A DNA stretch of 19,590 bases, taken from assembly GCA_040264895.1 (NCBI GenBank), contig JBDQHL010000026.1, positions 1 through 19,590 of the forward strand. Direction: 5' to 3'. The position numbers and the translations under genes are program-made. Source of the stretch: PGYR01 sp040264895 (lineage in GTDB: Bacteria > Bacteroidota > Ignavibacteria > Kapaibacteriales > UBA2268). Numbering within the stretch: the first letter of the stretch is position 1; the number at the start of each line of letters is the position of its first letter. A model generated the notes under the pieces. It had not been told where the DNA came from. It saw only the letters and a list, made by a program, of their open reading frames with translations, and did not search any database. Of this stretch, positions 1 to 8,115 are shown one piece after another.

Positions 1-30
1 CACAAAGTGAGACGGGGTTTTATACAATGG

Positions 31-75
31 GATTTAGATTCCCACGGTTGTCCTTCGGACTCCCTCGGAATGACA
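31..75. repeat. Repeat-like imperfect palindrome between genes
   Basis: An outer arm ATTCC (38-42) pairs with GGAAT (67-71), and an inner stem GTCC (50-53) pairs with GGAC (57-60) around a three-base loop. The flanks (GATTTAG before, GACAAATG after) resemble the short 'ATTCCC ... GGAATGACA' intergenic palindromes that are dispersed in many bacterial genomes. It lies 3' of the hydrolase gene at 98-1210. There is no T-run on the minus strand, so it is not a typical terminator for that gene. Only one copy is present in the window, so its repeat status is inferred from its form. Confidence 0.4.
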
Positions 76-97
76 AATGACCGACAACCAATTACTC

Positions 98-1210
98 CTA
101 ATACCTCTCCCACCAATTTGAATTCTGGTATGCACTGCCAAGCTCATAGCAAGCACCAATAGTAGGGGTTAAGTAATCTTGGTTTTGTTTTTTTGCTTCT
201 TTGGTGAATCTAATTATTGGGTCTGTCCAGGTGTGTAGTGCTAATTTAAATGCTCCCCAGTGTATAGGCATGGCTATTTCTGCTTTCAGTTCTTTTGCAG
301 CAGTTACTGTTTCTTCGGGCATCAGGTGTATCTGGCGCCACGTCTCATTGTATTGTCCGCACTCTACCATTGCAAAATCAAATGGTCCTAATTTATCTCC
401 TATCTCAGCGAAGTGCTTACCGTAGCCGCTATCACCACTGAAGAAGATATTTGCACTGTCATTTTTGACTGCCCAGCCAGACCACTGTGTGGCGTTTCCA
501 TCTGTAATTCCGCGACCAGAAAAGTGCCGAGCAGGTGTTGCCGTAAATGTGTATGAACCGAGCTTGTGGCTCTGCCACCAATCTAACTCGACTATTCTGC
601 TCTCATCCACTCCCCAGCTTTTCAGATGTGAACCAATACCCAATGGCACTACAAATAGCTTTACCTCATCTTTAATCTTATCAATCGTTGGGTAGTCTAG
701 GTGGTCATAATGATCGTGGGAGATAAGAACAACGTCTATATCTTTGAAGCTTTCTGTTGGAATTGGTGTGCTATACTCAAATCTCGATGAACCAAATGGT
801 AGCGGCGATGCTACGTCCCCAAACATTGGGTCGATTAATATTCTCTTGTCGTCAGATTCTAGTAAGAATGCTGAGTGTCCGTACCAAGTTATGTAGGTTT
901 TACCTAATTCAGAATTACTTTCAGTCTCGAATGCTACATCAAATGGTTTTTCTGGGATTTTGCCCTTGCTACTCAACAATTCAGGTAGCTTAGGAAGCAC
1001 TTCGGAAAAGGTGGCAAGTTTAGCTTTTTCTAGGTTAATGAACTTTGAGTCCTTGTAGTTTTCTGACTTCTTTATTCTTTCCAAATCCTCCCCTTCTGGC
1101 TTTTGACCAAACTGAGGAGATAGATTTATAAAGGCAAAAACTCCTATTGCTAACAAAGCAAGCAACAAGCCGATTATTATAATTGTACTTATCATTATTT
1201 TCTTGAGCAT
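98..1210 (-). CDS. Membrane-anchored metallo-beta-lactamase-fold hydrolase (UlaG/NAPE-PLD-like)
   Basis: A 370-residue protein with an N-terminal hydrophobic segment (about residues 5-29) that should anchor or export it. The catalytic domain carries the metallo-beta-lactamase signature HDHYDH (165-170), preceded by the GHSAFLLE strand (111-118). Further likely metal ligands are His229, Asp260 in FSGDSG and His317 in PIHWGAF. This arrangement, with a GHSA strand and IHLMPEE near 294-300, fits the UlaG / N-acyl-phosphatidylethanolamine phospholipase D-like branch. A lipid or cyclic phosphodiester substrate is possible, but the sequence does not fix it. It starts with ATG 56 bases after the hutI stop and is probably the last gene of the minus-strand run. 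A small inverted repeat (CACAAT/ATTGTG, 1245-1266) sits in the gap before it. Confidence 0.85.
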   Translation of the reverse strand: MLKKIMISTIIIIGLLLALLAIGVFAFINLSPQFGQKPEGEDLERIKKSENYKDSKFINLEKAKLATFSEVLPKLPELLSSKGKIPEKPFDVAFETESNSELGKTYITWYGHSAFLLESDDKRILIDPMFGDVASPLPFGSSRFEYSTPIPTESFKDIDVVLISHDHYDHLDYPTIDKIKDEVKLFVVPLGIGSHLKSWGVDESRIVELDWWQSHKLGSYTFTATPARHFSGRGITDGNATQWSGWAVKNDSANIFFSGDSGYGKHFAEIGDKLGPFDFAMVECGQYNETWRQIHLMPEETVTAAKELKAEIAMPIHWGAFKLALHTWTDPIIRFTKEAKKQNQDYLTPTIGACYELGSAYQNSNWWERY

Positions 1211-1266
1211 AGTATTATTATCATATTTAGACTGCTACTTGAAGCACAATCATATATATTATTGTG

Positions 1267-2508
1267 TTATACCTGTTTGCCGCCAATCCAGGTTTGCTCC
1301 ACATGGTTGATACCAAAGTGGTAGAATAAGTCAATGTAATTATCGCAATTGCAAACTATGAAATCTGCGTGCTTAGCAACTTCCAAGCTACCAACAGAGT
1401 CCGACTTTCTTATTGAATATGCACCATTGATAGTAGCTGCATTTATCGCTTCCTCAGCAGTCATTCCCATATTAATAACAGAAAGTGAAAGTATCGTTTG
1501 CATATTTTCAGTGAAGCATGAACCAGGGTTACAATCAGTAGCAACAGCAGTGATTACCTCTCTGTCGATTAGCTTTCTTGCAGGTGCATATGGCATTTTG
1601 ATAAAGTATGCAGTCCCTGGCAATAGTCCAGCTACCGTACCTGCCTGTTTCATTTTCTCTATTCCATCGTCATTTATAAATAGCAAATGATCAGCTGATA
1701 CAGCTCCAACCTCGGCAGCCATAGCAGCTGCTCCAACATCTGCCAACTCATCACAATGAGATTTTGGCTTCAGTCCGTATTTCTTCCCAGCTTCCAATAC
1801 TCTTGTGCCTTGCTCAGTTGTGTAATATCCCTTGTCAACGAACACATCGCAATACTCTGCCAGATTATTCTCGCTCACATAGGGAATCATATCGTTGACT
1901 ACTATGTCTATATACTTATCCCTCTCGTTTTTTAACTCTGGTGGGAAGTCATGCGCACCCATAAATGTTGGTGTAATTCTTAGAGGTAGCTCACTGCTCA
2001 AATGCTTGATTGCTTCCAACTGCTTTATCTCACCTTCTGTGGTTAAGCTATATCCTGATTTTATTTCGATGGAAGTAGTGCCATACTTCGCAGCACTCAT
2101 CGCCAGATTTCTGCCAACTTCCGCCAATTCTTCAACTGATGCATTTCTTGTAGCTTTTACGGTGTTTTGTATTCCGCCACCAGCAGCAGCTATTTCCTCA
2201 TAAGTAGCACCTCTCAAACGCATACCGAATTCATTACTTCTGTTTCCAGCGAACACAATATGTGTGTGCGAATCTACAAACCCAGGGAGAACGGTTTTGC
2301 CTTTCAGTGATATCTCTTTTTCTATTTCATATTCGCTGATTACATCACCCAAATCTTCTGTTTTGCCTACCCATTCTACTTTGTCAGTCACTATCATTGC
2401 ACCATTTTTTATCTCGCCAACATCCTGCATTTCAGTGCCAACTTTGAACTCTTTTCCTTTGTTGTCAACTGTTACCAATGAACTAATATCTTTGAATAAA
2501 ATAGCCAT
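1267..2508 (-). CDS. hutI: Imidazolonepropionase
   Basis: A 413-residue amidohydrolase of normal family length. It hydrolyses 4-imidazolone-5-propanoate to N-formimidoyl-L-glutamate, the third step of histidine degradation, in the cytoplasm. Residues expected from the HutI family are visible: the metal pair His81/His83 in DSHTHIVFAGNR, substrate-contacting Arg90, Tyr153 in SGYSLTTEGE, His186 in GAHDFPPE, His251 and Glu254 in HCDE, and Asp325 in TDCNPGS. The ATG overlaps the manC stop by one base (TAATG), so translation is probably coupled. No hutH, hutU or formimidoylglutamate-processing gene lies in the window, so the rest of the pathway must be elsewhere. Pairing with a sugar-nucleotide gene rather than other hut genes is unusual. 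The enzyme call itself is secure. Confidence 0.96.
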   Translation of the reverse strand: MAILFKDISSLVTVDNKGKEFKVGTEMQDVGEIKNGAMIVTDKVEWVGKTEDLGDVISEYEIEKEISLKGKTVLPGFVDSHTHIVFAGNRSNEFGMRLRGATYEEIAAAGGGIQNTVKATRNASVEELAEVGRNLAMSAAKYGTTSIEIKSGYSLTTEGEIKQLEAIKHLSSELPLRITPTFMGAHDFPPELKNERDKYIDIVVNDMIPYVSENNLAEYCDVFVDKGYYTTEQGTRVLEAGKKYGLKPKSHCDELADVGAAAMAAEVGAVSADHLLFINDDGIEKMKQAGTVAGLLPGTAYFIKMPYAPARKLIDREVITAVATDCNPGSCFTENMQTILSLSVINMGMTAEEAINAATINGAYSIRKSDSVGSLEVAKHADFIVCNCDNYIDLFYHFGINHVEQTWIGGKQV

Positions 2509-3578
2509 TACAAATATTTCTCCAATCCTTTTTCCTTTATAGCTTCTACTATTTTCTTAACATGTTGCGAATCGCTTTTCTTGCAGCTCATCACCGAATC
2601 GTTTGTTTGTATGAGCACCATCTCCTCCAGTCCATAAGCGGTAGCTATTCTATCGGAATTGTTAATTATAATTGAGTTACTACAATCAATTGCAATCACA
2701 TCACCCTTGATTATATTTCCATTCACATCCTTATCATTTACTCTATCCATAGCATCGAAAGCACCGAGGTCATCCCATTCAAAATTCGCTTCTACTACCA
2801 CAGCTTTCTGAGTTTTTTCCATTAGTGCGTAATCAATAGATATACCTTTCATCGCTTCAAACACAGCTGGCATATTGTTATTTCCTTGATGAAGCTCAGC
2901 TATTTTGTTACCAATCTCTGGTGCGTTTGCCTTCATCTCGCTGATGAATGTATCGAGTGAGAAAAAGAACATTCCACTATTCCACAGATATCCCCCTTTT
3001 TCCAAATACTCTTGTGCAGTAACTTCGTTCGGCTTTTCCTTGAAACTATTCAGATTGAATATGCCAATGCCGTTGATTTTCGTTAGCTTATCACCAGATT
3101 CTATATAGCCGTAACCAGTCTCTGGTCTGTTAGGCACTATACCAATTGTAGCTATTACATCATTCTGCTCCACATAATCAAGTGCTGCACCAATACAAGT
3201 TCGGAAATCACTCTCTGGTTGTATTATCTGGTCAGCAGTTAATACTGCTACAGATTGCTTTTCATTAGGGTTCTTATTGTCTAATATTCCTGCAGCCAGA
3301 GCAAGGCACGGAGCCGTGTTTCTCTTTGCTGGCTCAGCTACTATGTTTTCTTTAGGTAACTGAGGCAGTGCATTCTCTATTGGTTCTTTCAGCTGCTTGC
3401 CAGTTATTATGTATATATTCTCTGGGGCAATTAGTGGCAATACTCTGTCTATTGCTTCTGCTATCATTACCTTACCCGAAGATGTAAGCTCAAGTAATTG
3501 TTTTGGGTTTTTTCTTCGACTAAGTGGCCAAAATCTTTCGCCTGTGCCACCTGCCATTATTACTACATTTCTTATCAT
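2508..3578 (-). CDS. manC: Mannose-1-phosphate guanylyltransferase (GDP-mannose pyrophosphorylase)
   Basis: A 356-residue nucleotidyltransferase that joins mannose-1-phosphate and GTP to give GDP-mannose for surface polysaccharides and glycoconjugates. The nucleotide-binding signature GGTGERFWPLSRRKNPKQ occupies residues 10-27. TADQII (114-119), the sugar-binding PNRPETGYGYIE (139-150), FKEKP (179-183), WNSGMF (199-204) and FEWDDLGAF (from 266) follow in family order. It is the short form without the C-terminal phosphomannose isomerase domain of two-domain enzymes. The start is an ATG with an AT-rich, Shine-Dalgarno-free leader, 23 bases after the upstream lipoprotein gene. It overlaps hutI by one base. 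No other GDP-mannose pathway genes are visible nearby. Confidence 0.95.
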   Translation of the reverse strand: MIRNVVIMAGGTGERFWPLSRRKNPKQLLELTSSGKVMIAEAIDRVLPLIAPENIYIITGKQLKEPIENALPQLPKENIVAEPAKRNTAPCLALAAGILDNKNPNEKQSVAVLTADQIIQPESDFRTCIGAALDYVEQNDVIATIGIVPNRPETGYGYIESGDKLTKINGIGIFNLNSFKEKPNEVTAQEYLEKGGYLWNSGMFFFSLDTFISEMKANAPEIGNKIAELHQGNNNMPAVFEAMKGISIDYALMEKTQKAVVVEANFEWDDLGAFDAMDRVNDKDVNGNIIKGDVIAIDCSNSIIINNSDRIATAYGLEEMVLIQTNDSVMSCKKSDSQHVKKIVEAIKEKGLEKYL

Positions 3579-3601
3579 TTTATTTTTAATTCTTTTTTTG
3601 A

Positions 3602-4213
3602 TTAATCTAAAACTATATGACCTTTTGCTTCCAGCTCGGCTATTATTCCTCGAACCATATTTTTTGAATTTGACTTTCTTCTACCTTTTTCTAGAAATTT
3701 AAGATAAAATGGGTCAAATTTACCTTGCCAAGCTATGGTGTTTGTCTCTACATCTATGAGCATAAGGTTGAGGGAATAGTGTGTATTGTTTACCTCATCC
3801 TCATCATCATCATTCTTAACAGAAACCTTGAAAGGATAAAGCTCGTTTTCATTTTCTACATCATCTACTACTTTTATAGGTTTTATGGAATCTAACTCAA
3901 ATGTCAACAATGCTCCAATTCCTTTTTCTTTCAAATTCTTCTGTTTGTAGGTTTCGCTCCAGTCTTCTAAAGGAGGAAAAAGAATGGAACCTTGTGCTGC
4001 ATTTACATCACTATCAGCTAACTCCCCTGTAAACGTAGATTCTACACTATTTCTGTAGTTTAGATTATCAGTATCGTAGTAAATAGCAATAGATTCGTAT
4101 TCTTTATTCAAAAAATCTAGGTGGGAGTAAGAGTTTAAATTTATTTTCTGCAGTGAACACGAGCCAATTAATATGCTCGCAATTAATATTGGCAGGTAAA
4201 TTTTATTCGTCAT
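3602..4213 (-). CDS. Exported lipoprotein, paralogue of the next gene upstream
   Basis: A 203-residue protein with a lipoprotein signal peptide ending LIGSC, lipidated cysteine at about residue 19. It aligns over its length with the 4299-4961/4985 product. Shared blocks are LN.R..(V/I)E..F, VxQGSxxFPP followed by W, and (M/L)IDVxTNxIAWxG near the C-terminus, then an IxELxxKxHI ending. The IDV-TN-IAW block resembles a pattern seen in bacterial envelope lipoproteins in which a strand reports 'variables of the class'. No enzyme motif is seen. It lies 23 bases upstream of manC on the same strand and may be cotranscribed with it. It lacks the Thr/Glu-rich insertion of its paralogue and has an acidic DDDEDE stretch instead. 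Function unknown. Confidence 0.8.
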   Translation of the reverse strand: MTNKIYLPILIASILIGSCSLQKINLNSYSHLDFLNKEYESIAIYYDTDNLNYRNSVESTFTGELADSDVNAAQGSILFPPLEDWSETYKQKNLKEKGIGALLTFELDSIKPIKVVDDVENENELYPFKVSVKNDDDEDEVNNTHYSLNLMLIDVETNTIAWQGKFDPFYLKFLEKGRRKSNSKNMVRGIIAELEAKGHIVLD

Positions 4214-4298
4214 CAGTAAACTTAAGTGGTTTTTAATTCAATTCAGCTACTAATATACGACAAATAGAGATTATCTTTGAAATTTGAGTACAATTAGG

Positions 4299-4961
4299 CT
4301 ACTTAGGAGTTATATGAGCCTTTACTTTTAACTCCTCAATTACTCCTTCTGCAAACTTTTCTATAATTGTTTCACGGTGCATACCTATCATACTCATATT
4401 TGCATCAGTTGCAGAAAACCCCCGCCAAGCAATTTTGTTTGTTCTAACATCTATCATATCTGCTTGGAACTTTTTCTGTACATGTACATTCGTATTTTCA
4501 CTTACTGTTGTTCTTGTCTCGATTACGGTCTCTGTTTCGCCGTCTTCATTTTCTTTCGTCGAAGTATAAGTATCTGTATCATATACCGGAGTTGTAGTTA
4601 CATTTATATCCTCGTCTATCATCTCTATTTTCAAAAAGCCATCGAACCCATTTGCCAATAGAGTTTTCTGAAAGTCTTCATCTTCCCACTCTCTAGTTGG
4701 TGGAAAAATCGTTGATCCTTGTACCACATTTAACTCTGCACCCGTAAACTTATCTACAAATATTCCTTCTATCTTTGAACGTAAATTCAAGTCACCCTCA
4801 ACAGAGTAGACACAAATCTTATTATATGACTTGCCTATATAGTCAGGATCAGAGTAGGAAGTAGTTTCTATAGATACACATGACTGCAACAAAACCACCA
4901 AAGCGAAAGCGGCCGTTATTTTGTATTTTATTGCTGAATTTAATTTTGAATGACTTTGCAT
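4299..4961 (-). CDS. Exported lipoprotein, longer paralogue in tandem
   Basis: A lipoprotein whose signal peptide ends VVLLQSC; the mature part is about 190 residues. It is a clear paralogue of the 3602-4213 product, sharing the QGSxxFPP and IDVxTNxIAWxG blocks, but has a Thr/Glu/Val-rich insertion in the middle that looks like an extended beta-hairpin or linker. The start is uncertain. The longest reading begins at a TTG at 4985 without a ribosome-binding site. The ATG at 4961, eight codons inside, follows CAGGGGAAT and gives an ordinary lipoprotein signal, so I prefer it. It diverges from the DUF302 gene at 5072, with about 85-110 AT-rich bases between them. Function unknown; probably periplasm-facing or outer-membrane anchored. 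Confidence 0.78.
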   Translation of the reverse strand: MQSHSKLNSAIKYKITAAFALVVLLQSCVSIETTSYSDPDYIGKSYNKICVYSVEGDLNLRSKIEGIFVDKFTGAELNVVQGSTIFPPTREWEDEDFQKTLLANGFDGFLKIEMIDEDINVTTTPVYDTDTYTSTKENEDGETETVIETRTTVSENTNVHVQKKFQADMIDVRTNKIAWRGFSATDANMSMIGMHRETIIEKFAEGVIEELKVKAHITPK

Positions 4962-5071
4962 ATTCCCCTGCTGACAATTATTCAAATATTTTATATATTA
5001 TTTCTTCTATAATGTATCTATTTTTACAGAATTAAATTGTTTCAAAACATCAAAAAAAGAGGATTAAAAAA

Positions 5072-5461
5072 ATGAAATACACACATAGCAAAATATTAAC
5101 AGGCGATTTTGAAGAAATAAAAGATAAAGTTACTGCTGAACTAAAAACAGAGGGTTTTGGTGTGCTAACTGAAATCAATATAACTAATACACTAAAAGAA
5201 AAAATCGATGTAGATTTCAAAAAATATCATATATTGGGAGCATGCAATCCACACTTCGCTCACAAAGCATTGACTGAAGAAGAGAAAATCGGTGTTATGC
5301 TACCGTGCAATGTAATAATAGTAGAAGCTGGTGATGGCAAGTACGAAGTGTCGGCTGTTAGCCCAATGGCGTCTATGCAAGCAATAGAGAATGAGAAATT
5401 GGGCCCAATAGCTGAGGAAGTAGAAAATAAACTAAAATCGGTAATAGACAGATTAAACTAA
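5072..5461 (+). CDS. DUF302 domain protein
   Basis: A 129-residue single-domain protein. The pattern GFGVLTEINI (28-37), then a Lys-rich stretch and YHILGACNP..A before IGVMLPCNVIIVE, is typical of the DUF302 family. That family is small soluble alpha/beta proteins of unproven role, often linked to stress or the envelope. There is no signal peptide, so it is predicted cytoplasmic. The start is supported by a good Shine-Dalgarno sequence (GAGGA, about 8 bases before the ATG). Two cysteines (in GACNP and LPCNV) could form a metal or redox site, but this is speculation. Its last codons overlap the proposed non-AUG start of the following outer-membrane protein, suggesting coupled expression. Confidence 0.88.
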   Translation: MKYTHSKILTGDFEEIKDKVTAELKTEGFGVLTEINITNTLKEKIDVDFKKYHILGACNPHFAHKALTEEEKIGVMLPCNVIIVEAGDGKYEVSAVSPMASMQAIENEKLGPIAEEVENKLKSVIDRLN

Positions 5462-6075
5462 TAATAACATATTTATCAATATTCTTAGCCTTCGTTTTTG
5501 TTGCCCATTCTCAAGAGTTGCCTGGTGGTCAATACGACAGGTACGAACGAAAGCCAATTAGCGATGAGTCAGACACACAAGGAATAATATCTGTATCATA
5601 CAAAGTAGTAAGTAATGATAGATTTACTATTAATGACTTAGGGATAAAAGCTGGATATTTTGCTACTGAGAACATGACAATAGGATTCGAATACTTCTAT
5701 CTTTTTGACGAGTCTGTGACATTTACACCCGCTGAAGGTGAGCCTGGAGCTGCTATTCGATTTGATTACTATTCTGCTAACGTATCATATTTCATAAGCA
5801 GATCATTTGTTCTCACTTCATTAGGTCTAAATATGGGTTTTGGTCAAATGAATTTCACAGCTACAAGGGGTACACCAATACTCGATGATATGACTGGTGA
5901 CTGGGTAACTGTAATAGAGCCTATGGCTAATGTCTATGTTCAGATGTTTGATTATTTTTTCCTCAACCTAACTGCTGGTTATAGGATTGTAAATGGTGTA
6001 GAAGAGTACAATGATTTGGAAAACTCAGACATGTCTGGATTCTCAAGTAGTATTGGCCTTTCTTATATGTTTTAA
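5452..6075 (+). CDS. Outer-membrane beta-barrel protein with apparent AUU start
   Basis: The reading frame from 5518 lacks a signal peptide only if a TTG at 5518 is taken as the start. Upstream in the same frame, from an ATT at 5452, comes a textbook signal peptide: KLII, a hydrophobic core (TYLSIFLAFVFVA) and an A-H-S cleavage site before QE. No ATG, GTG or TTG lies in the frame between the stop at 5428-5430 and 5518, so the natural start appears to be AUU at 5452 (207 residues). The mature protein shows alternating aromatic strands (IGFEYFYLF, YYSANVSYF, YFFLNLTAGYRI). It ends ...GLSYMF with a terminal Phe, as in outer-membrane barrels of about eight strands. It overlaps the DUF302 gene by ten bases. 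Barrel specificity is unknown. A lost ATG through mutation or assembly error is the alternative. Confidence 0.75.
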   Translation: MKLIITYLSIFLAFVFVAHSQELPGGQYDRYERKPISDESDTQGIISVSYKVVSNDRFTINDLGIKAGYFATENMTIGFEYFYLFDESVTFTPAEGEPGAAIRFDYYSANVSYFISRSFVLTSLGLNMGFGQMNFTATRGTPILDDMTGDWVTVIEPMANVYVQMFDYFFLNLTAGYRIVNGVEEYNDLENSDMSGFSSSIGLSYMF

Positions 6076-6222
6076 TTCTTTCGCTTAGCTTTAAATTTAA
6101 CAATTACTTACAAGTTTTTGTTGAGAAATTCTCTTTTATTTAAACAAAATGTTTATTAATTTGCTATTTGGTATTGATTGAAATAAATTAATACCTGTAT
6201 TGTTAACAACCGTTGAATAAGT

Positions 6223-6933
6223 TTGGATATATCTATACTATTTGGATTTGTAGTTGGTGTTGTGTTGGCTCTTCCTCCTGGACCTGTGGGAGTGACTGCT
6301 ATTGAGATTGGACTGTTTCAAAACAAAAAGTCTGGTTTCCACTTAGCATTGGGCAACGCAGTGATGGATTTCTTATATTGCCTCGGTGTAATATTTGCAA
6401 CTTCAGCAGCTATATCATCATTTGATAGTTTTTCAAGTAATTTTCCAAATGCATACTTATTTTTCCAAATCGGAATAATCTCCATTCTTTTTATAATGGG
6501 ATTCCTCAACTTAAAGTCCAAAAGAAACAGACAAAACAAAAATGAATTGGATGCTGAGAGCTTCACCTCCAAGCTAGGTCGAAAAGGACCAATCTTCTTA
6601 GGTATAGCAATAGCATTGACTAACTTAGCTAATCCTACATTCCTGCCATCGCTTGCAGCAGTTACTATATGGGTGCAAGATGCTGGTATGACAACTGGAT
6701 CGGCTCTTTCAAACTTTCTGTTTGCTCTTGGGTTTGGACTTGGTAACTTGTTCTGGGTGAACTTCGTTGCCTCAATGACAAACAAATACAAGCATAAATT
6801 TTCTGATAATATGATATTCAGAATCAAACAAGCAGCTGGAGTTACCTTTATCGGATTTGGAACATTCCTGGGCTTCAGATTACTATCAGTTTCAAAATGG
6901 CCAGAGCTTCTACGCTTCGTTTTGGCATTCTAA
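6223..6933 (+). CDS. LysE-family membrane exporter
   Basis: A 236-residue integral membrane protein with about six hydrophobic segments. The N-terminal LALPPGPVGVTAIEIGLFQNKKSGF block (start of TM1 and the loop after it) is the hallmark of the LysE/RhtB amino-acid exporter superfamily, and LANPTFLPSLA near residue 136 is the matching second-half motif. A basic, hydrophilic loop (about 88-115) separates the two halves. The substrate cannot be read from the sequence. The start must be the TTG at 6223, because an in-frame stop lies at 6214-6216 and no ATG occurs before the first membrane segment. No Shine-Dalgarno sequence is visible. The lycopene cyclase gene begins 29 bases downstream and may be cotranscribed. 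Confidence 0.87.
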   Translation: MDISILFGFVVGVVLALPPGPVGVTAIEIGLFQNKKSGFHLALGNAVMDFLYCLGVIFATSAAISSFDSFSSNFPNAYLFFQIGIISILFIMGFLNLKSKRNRQNKNELDAESFTSKLGRKGPIFLGIAIALTNLANPTFLPSLAAVTIWVQDAGMTTGSALSNFLFALGFGLGNLFWVNFVASMTNKYKHKFSDNMIFRIKQAAGVTFIGFGTFLGFRLLSVSKWPELLRFVLAF

Positions 6934-6962
6934 ATTAAACCTATTACCAAATAATTATACCG

Positions 6963-8111
6963 ATGGCTAAGCACTACGACATAATAATAAGTGGAGCTGG
7001 TATGGCTGGACTTAGTCTTGCTTACAGAGCCATAAAACAAGGTATATGGTCAAGCAAGTCAATATTAATAATAGATAAGAGCGAAAAGCAGGAAAACGAT
7101 AAGACTTGGTGTTTTTGGGATAGTGGCGAGTCACCATTCGAAGAAATAGTATATAGGAAATGGGACAATATGCTTTTCTTCACTAATTCAGGAAACAAAA
7201 TTGAATTAGACTCAAAAGATTATCAATACAAAATGATTAGAAGTATAGATTTTTATCAACATACTCTCTCATATCTTAAATCAAAACCCAATATCAGCTT
7301 TCTTTATTCAGAGATTAGTAACTACAAACAAGATAACAATAAGGCAATAGTATCAGCAGGTAATGATGTGTACTCAGCAGATTATATGTTCAACTCGGTG
7401 CTCGGCAAACCCGACCTAAAACCGAATGACACCTACTTGCTACAGCACTTCAAAGGGAAATTCATAGAATCGGACGAGTTGGACTTGAACCCAAACCAAA
7501 TTCACCTAATGGATTTCAGGACAAGCCAGAAACATGGTTGTACATTTGTATATTTACTGCCCACAGGTAAGAATAGCGCCTTAGTTGAATACACCCTCTT
7601 TTCAGACAAGTTACTTGACAAAGATGAATACGACTTTAACTTAGATATTTATATTAAGGAAATATTGGGAATAAAGGATTATAAGACAAACGAGGAGGAA
7701 TTTGGTATAATACCTATGACTGACCACAAGTTTATTCGTAAAAACCGCAGAATAGTCAACATAGGCACAGCTGGTGGCGACACTCGCGGTTCTACCGGAT
7801 ATACATTCTACAACACACAGCAAACAATAACAAACATAATAGATAGCTACGAAAGCACTGGCTCACCACTAAATGCAAAAGAAAACATAGGCAGTAAGGA
7901 TAGATTATACGACAGCACTATGCTACAAGTATTAGCAAAAGGCAATTACAAAGGACATCAACTGTTCGCAGATATGTTCAGCAAAGTTCCTGCACACATA
8001 ATTTTCGATTTCCTTAACTCTGAGTCAACACTAAGCCAAGACATTAAGGTGATAAAAAGCCTTTCGCAACTTCACTTTGTTAGTCCTTTTATTAGGGCGT
8101 TGATGAGGTAA
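6963..8111 (+). CDS. crtY: Lycopene cyclase (CrtY/CrtL-type flavoprotein)
   Basis: A 382-residue protein of the FAD-dependent lycopene beta-cyclase family, which closes the ends of lycopene to beta-rings. The N-terminal Rossmann motif SGAGMAGLSLAYRA has glycines at 11, 13 and 16. It is followed by the family signature KTWCFWD (about 48-54), the central LLPTGKNSALVEYTLFS block, and the GTAGGDTRGSTGYTF region that contacts FAD in relatives. The length is normal for bacterial CrtY. It acts at the membrane on a hydrophobic substrate, though no membrane segment is present. No phytoene synthase, desaturase or hydroxylase is in the window, so the rest of the carotenoid pathway lies elsewhere. It converges with rpmG, and a shared hairpin separates them. 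Confidence 0.88.
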   Translation: MAKHYDIIISGAGMAGLSLAYRAIKQGIWSSKSILIIDKSEKQENDKTWCFWDSGESPFEEIVYRKWDNMLFFTNSGNKIELDSKDYQYKMIRSIDFYQHTLSYLKSKPNISFLYSEISNYKQDNNKAIVSAGNDVYSADYMFNSVLGKPDLKPNDTYLLQHFKGKFIESDELDLNPNQIHLMDFRTSQKHGCTFVYLLPTGKNSALVEYTLFSDKLLDKDEYDFNLDIYIKEILGIKDYKTNEEEFGIIPMTDHKFIRKNRRIVNIGTAGGDTRGSTGYTFYNTQQTITNIIDSYESTGSPLNAKENIGSKDRLYDSTMLQVLAKGNYKGHQLFADMFSKVPAHIIFDFLNSESTLSQDIKVIKSLSQLHFVSPFIRALMR

Positions 8112-8115
8112 AAAC

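Noticed and set aside
1245..1266. CACAAT/ATTGTG inverted repeat after hutI as a terminator
   Set aside because: Six pairs with a ten-base AT loop and no T-run on the minus strand; at most a weak site between cotranscribed genes.
5008..5013. TATAAT between the divergent 4985 and 5072 genes as a sigma70 -10 box
   Set aside because: No matching -35 box at the right spacing, and other promoters in the window use a TAnnTTTG layout.
6123..6137. GAGA-AAT-TCTC followed by TTTT after the outer-membrane protein gene as a terminator
   Set aside because: The stem has only four pairs and is expected by chance in such AT-rich DNA.
6318..6827. A 169-codon open frame on the minus strand inside the LysE-family gene
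   Set aside because: It is antisense to a well-supported membrane protein, and its translation has no family motif or signal; the overlap explains it.
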